Positions 61,009 to 64,000 of a DNA stretch of 64,000 nt are shown piece after piece. This DNA comes from Bryobacteraceae bacterium (lineage in GTDB: Bacteria > Acidobacteriota > Terriglobia > Bryobacterales > Bryobacteraceae). The stretch's first letter is position 1, and every line of letters starts with the position of its first letter. Position numbers and translations under genes: made by a program. The stretch spans positions 296,737-360,736 of the forward strand of contig JANWVY010000002.1 of the NCBI GenBank assembly GCA_025056455.1, read 5' to 3'. The notes below the pieces were generated by a model, which was given only the letters and a program-made list of their open reading frames with translations, searched no databases and was not told the origin of the DNA.

Positions 61009-61982
61009 CCATGGCAGGCCAAGGCAAATGGGTGGCGCTGAGCGCGGTGGCGGCCGTGGCTGCGGCGGTGTTCCTGCCCTGGATCGGCCCCTCGCCCATC
61101 GAGTTCAGCCGGGTTGTCGCCCACCAGCAACCGGATTACTTGATTTTTATGGAGCTCCGGCTTTCTCGCACCTTGCTCGGCCTGCTCGTGGGGGCCTCCT
61201 TGTCACTGGCCGGCGCGCTGTTCCAAGCCCTGTTACGGGACTCGCTAGCGACGCCTTACACGCTGGGCATCTCCTCCGGCGCCTCCTTTGGAGCCATTCT
61301 CACCATCACCTCCGGCCTGCCTTCGGTGGCCGGATTGCCAGCCGTGTGGGTCGGCGCTTTGCTCGGAGCAACCGCCGCGCTGGTGATTGTGGCGGGAGCT
61401 AGTGCGCAGCGAGGACAGCTCTCGAGTTTCCGCCTGTTACTTACGGGAATCTCGCTCAACGGAGTGTTTTCGGCTCTCATCCTGATGGTACACAGTACGG
61501 CCCGTGAATACCGCTCGATCTCCGTGACTCACTGGTTGCTCGGCAGCCTGGACTCGATACGCTACTCGGCGCTAACGGTTTTCGCGGTGGTAGCCTCTCT
61601 GATGGCTGCGATTTTATTGTCCCGCGCAAAACACTGGAATCTCTTGATGGTAGGCGAGGACTGGGCCGCCACACGCGGTGTTGATCCGCAGCGGTTGTTG
61701 CGACTTGGGTTTGTGTGTGGCTCCGTGTTGACGGCTACCGCCGTCGCGCTAGCCGGTCCCATCGGCTTTGTGGGGCTCATCGTCCCACACATTGTGCGGG
61801 CCCGGATCAGCGCCGATTACCGCATTCTGATGCCTTGTTCCTTTTTTCTGGGTGGAGTGTTATTGGCCGCCGCAGACGCCGCTGGCCGCATCGTGCTCGC
61901 CCCAGCGGAACTGCCCGCTGGAGCCATCATGGCGCTGCTCGGCGGTCCTTATTTGGTGTGGCTGGTGCGAAGGAGATCCTGA
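61005..61982 (+). CDS. BtuC/FecCD-type ABC permease (second set)
   Basis: A 325-aa polytopic permease from ATG 61005 (ATGA overlap with the ATPase stop). Signatures: ELRLSRTLLGLLVGASLSLAGALFQ (about 45-69, seen as RLSRTLLGLLVG and GALFQALLRDSLATP), LLLTGISLNG, HWLLGSLDSI and GFVGLIVPHIVRARIS (about 254-269). It differs clearly from the first permease. The stop overlaps the start of the CobN-type gene (TGATG). Confidence 0.92.
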   Translation: MTMAGQGKWVALSAVAAVAAAVFLPWIGPSPIEFSRVVAHQQPDYLIFMELRLSRTLLGLLVGASLSLAGALFQALLRDSLATPYTLGISSGASFGAILTITSGLPSVAGLPAVWVGALLGATAALVIVAGASAQRGQLSSFRLLLTGISLNGVFSALILMVHSTAREYRSISVTHWLLGSLDSIRYSALTVFAVVASLMAAILLSRAKHWNLLMVGEDWAATRGVDPQRLLRLGFVCGSVLTATAVALAGPIGFVGLIVPHIVRARISADYRILMPCSFFLGGVLLAAADAAGRIVLAPAELPAGAIMALLGGPYLVWLVRRRS

Positions 61983-64000
61983 TGTATTCGACGCCCTACC
62001 GCCTGCGCGTCGTGCGCGCTGATGGCCGCTTAGTCAACATCGTACAGAAGCGCGCGCATCTGTCATTCTGCTTCACCGGCTGTTGTTGCGGCCGGGTGGA
62101 CCGGGGCTATCCTCCCGTTCCTGCCGACACCTTCAAAACCGAGTGGCTGCGCCGCAAGCTGCGCAACGTGGTTCACCTCACGCGCGCCGGCTGCCTCGGT
62201 CCGTGTGTCCTGGCGAATGTCGTCAGCCTGGTGTTCGATGCCCGATCCATCTGGTTTCACTCCTTTGCCCATGACTGGCAGGTGCATGCCCTCTACGACT
62301 ACATCGAGGCCATGTTAAAGGCCGACCGCTTTCTTCCGCCGCCACCAGAACTGGCACCCTTTGCCTTCGACTACTATGACTGGCAAGTGAGGCCGCATCC
62401 GCCGGCTGAACAAGCGCCAGCCCCCGCCGTCAACCCCACGTCGCTAGCGTTCTTAACTCATGCCGACACGGACTTGCTTGCGCTCTCCCAGGCCCGCACT
62501 CTTCTTCCCGAAGGCCTCCAGGTGGTGGGAATTTCCCTGATGTCGGTGACCGACGAAACCGTGATGCAAGCCTGGCTTCAGGGCAAACTCAGTGAGGCGG
62601 CCGCGGTTCTGCTGCGCTTGCACGGACCTCCAGAACGTGTCCCTGGCTTTGATCTGCTCGCCTCAACCTGCCGCCAGCGCGGCCAGCGGTTAGCGATCGT
62701 CAGCGGCACGGGAGAACTGGATCCGCAGATGGTCGCGGCCAGTGACGTTCCGTTCGATGTGCTCGCGCCGCTGACCGCTTACCTGTTTCAAGGCGGCATC
62801 AATAATGTCGCCGAGGCGATGAAATTTCTCTCCGACCGCATTCTGCTAACCGGATACGGCTACGCGCCGGTCCAAATGACTCCCGAAGCTGGCGTCTATC
62901 TACCGGAACTGGAGGCGGCGACGGTTGAAGACTGGGAGCGGCAGAGGGATCCGAGCAAACCGGTGGCCGCCATCCTTTTTTACCGGGCGCATCTGCTCAG
63001 CGGGAATACAGCCTTTATCAGTGCCCTGACGGAAGCTCTCGAGCAGAACGGACTCGAGCCCTTGTGCGTGTTTACGCCTTCGTTGCGCCGCAGCGGTGAG
63101 GACATGCCTCTCGCATTGCGGCTGGTTGAATCAAGAGCCGACGTAATCATTTCCACCCTTTCCTTTGCCTACGGGGATGGCCAGCATGGCGATAGGACGG
63201 AGGGAGTCTTTGAGCGGCTGGACGTTCCCGTGATTCAGGCCATCACGGCCGGCATGCCAGAGTCGGGTTGGCGGGTGTCGGCCCGCGGCCTCAATCCGCT
63301 CGAAACAGCAATTAACGTGGCGCTGCCAGAGCTGGATGGAAAGATCATTACGGTGCCAATCTCTTTTAAGGACCGGCACCCCGAGCATGGTGCGTTTTTC
63401 TATTCCCCGAACGCGGAGCGTGTGGCCCGGCTTGCGGCCATCGCCGCCCGCATGGTGAATCTCCGCCGGAAACCCAATCCAGAAAAGCGCATCGCGTTCG
63501 TCTTGACAAACTCGTCGACGAAAGCCTCGCAAGTTGGCGCCGCGGTAGGCCTGGACGCGCCCGCTAGCCTGCTGCGGCTACTCGCCGCGCTGCGCGCGCG
63601 TGGCTACCAAATCGGCTCTCTGCCGGCCAGTAGCGATGATCTCATGCAGGCGCTCCTGGCGCGGGGCTGTTACGATCCGGAGCATCCGCTGGACAGCGCC
63701 GTAGCCTACCGGCTTGCCGTTAACCGGTACCGGAATTGGTACGATGCCCTGCCAGACCTGGTGCGGCGGAAGATGGAGAAGCACTGGGGAGCGCCCGGGC
63801 GTGAGGGCGCCGCCTGCTGGCGCGAGGGCGACAGCTACTTGTTCGCCGCTCTCGAATTCGGCCACGCCATTGTCGCCTTGCAGCCCCCGCGAGGCTACGG
63901 AATGGATCCCAACGCCATTTACCACACCCCTGATCTTCCTCCCACACACCACTACGCGGCTTTTTACCGCTGGTTAGCCATGCCACAAAGCCAAGGCGGC
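61982..64000 (+). CDS. cobN: CobN-type metal chelatase large subunit with N-terminal [2Fe-2S] ferredoxin domain, 5' part
   Basis: Partial gene; 673 codons are visible and the reading frame is open at the window end. Residues about 1-112 form a thioredoxin-like [2Fe-2S] ferredoxin domain with Cys30, Cys35, Cys71 and Cys75 (Cx4C, 35 residues, Cx3C), plus extra Cys34 and Cys36. After a Pro/Ala linker (about 135-155) the CobN/BchH fold begins at about 157 (LAFLTHADTDLLALSQART), with STLSFAYGDGQHGDR-like and FKDRHPEHGAF segments and AFVLTNSSTKASQVGAAVGLD (about 503-523). CobN inserts cobalt into hydrogenobyrinate diamide with ATP. It is the last visible gene of the riboswitch operon; no CobS/CobT or ChlI/ChlD partner is seen yet. 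Confidence 0.9.
   Translation, partial: MYSTPYRLRVVRADGRLVNIVQKRAHLSFCFTGCCCGRVDRGYPPVPADTFKTEWLRRKLRNVVHLTRAGCLGPCVLANVVSLVFDARSIWFHSFAHDWQVHALYDYIEAMLKADRFLPPPPELAPFAFDYYDWQVRPHPPAEQAPAPAVNPTSLAFLTHADTDLLALSQARTLLPEGLQVVGISLMSVTDETVMQAWLQGKLSEAAAVLLRLHGPPERVPGFDLLASTCRQRGQRLAIVSGTGELDPQMVAASDVPFDVLAPLTAYLFQGGINNVAEAMKFLSDRILLTGYGYAPVQMTPEAGVYLPELEAATVEDWERQRDPSKPVAAILFYRAHLLSGNTAFISALTEALEQNGLEPLCVFTPSLRRSGEDMPLALRLVESRADVIISTLSFAYGDGQHGDRTEGVFERLDVPVIQAITAGMPESGWRVSARGLNPLETAINVALPELDGKIITVPISFKDRHPEHGAFFYSPNAERVARLAAIAARMVNLRRKPNPEKRIAFVLTNSSTKASQVGAAVGLDAPASLLRLLAALRARGYQIGSLPASSDDLMQALLARGCYDPEHPLDSAVAYRLAVNRYRNWYDALPDLVRRKMEKHWGAPGREGAACWREGDSYLFAALEFGHAIVALQPPRGYGMDPNAIYHTPDLPPTHHYAAFYRWLAMPQSQGG

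Noticed and set aside
54119-61982. The two importer sets as a recent tandem duplication
   Set aside because: Gene order differs between the sets and the permease and binding-protein sequences are clearly divergent, so recent duplication is not supported.
1-64000. CRISPR arrays, insertion sequences, prophage or integrase genes
   Set aside because: No regularly spaced repeats, transposase motifs, terminal inverted repeats or phage structural genes were seen.

Overview
The window looks like chromosomal DNA of an Acidobacteriota member, most likely the Solibacteres/Bryobacterales group. This is inferred from gene content, not from a marker gene: large TonB-dependent receptors with an N-terminal carboxypeptidase-regulatory domain, a PSD1/planctomycete-type cytochrome protein, Tat-type signals on sugar isomerase/oxidoreductase-like enzymes, NIPSNAP, PIG-L and DUF255 proteins. 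GC is moderately high. I see no IS element, phage, CRISPR array, rRNA or intact tRNA. gyrA is the main core-genome anchor.

Layout. 1-4.2 kb: the 5' part of a PSD1/cytochrome protein, a TPR metallopeptidase, a histone-deacetylase-like hydrolase and small secreted or hypothetical proteins. 4.3-9.8 kb: a tight surface-polysaccharide operon (AsnB-type amidotransferase, GT39, GT4, ABC-2 permease) with no ATPase partner in view. 9.9-19.3 kb: MarR, NIPSNAP, a TonB receptor plus membrane multiheme cytochrome pair, a divergent ECF sigma/anti-sigma pair, MscL and a Tat-type FAD oxidoreductase. 19.5-25.8 kb: gyrA, pepA, a sugar isomerase and a beta-propeller phytase lipoprotein. 25.9-34.4 kb: an Oar-like TonB receptor, then a minus-strand set (response regulator, GH3 NagZ-like hydrolase, LamG protein), a second isomerase, a cyclophilin and a small protein. 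34.5-47.8 kb: PIG-L deacetylase fusion, DUF255 protein, Tpx, two paralogous mutarotase-like secreted proteins, S9 peptidase, YceI and GT2. 48-52.5 kb: another Oar-like receptor and a DapA-family protein whose Tat signal lacks a start codon.

52.5-64 kb (to the window end) is the most interesting part. A sigma70-like promoter and a cobalamin riboswitch lead a ten-gene run, almost all overlapping or touching: PduO-type adenosyltransferase, an unrecognised 206-aa protein, binding protein/permease/ATPase, a TonB-dependent receptor, a second binding protein/ATPase/permease set in a different gene order, and a CobN-type chelatase large subunit that continues past the window. This CobN carries an N-terminal thioredoxin-like [2Fe-2S] ferredoxin domain with cysteine spacing Cx4C-x35-Cx3C. 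The riboswitch leader shows two mutually exclusive 8-bp pairings, one of which covers the ribosome binding site of the first gene. Together this reads as a corrinoid (or cobalt/corrinoid precursor) uptake, adenosylation and metal-handling system.

A second theme is transcription: many first genes have a TANNNT-type -10 box only 6-10 nt before the start codon, which suggests widespread leaderless mRNAs.
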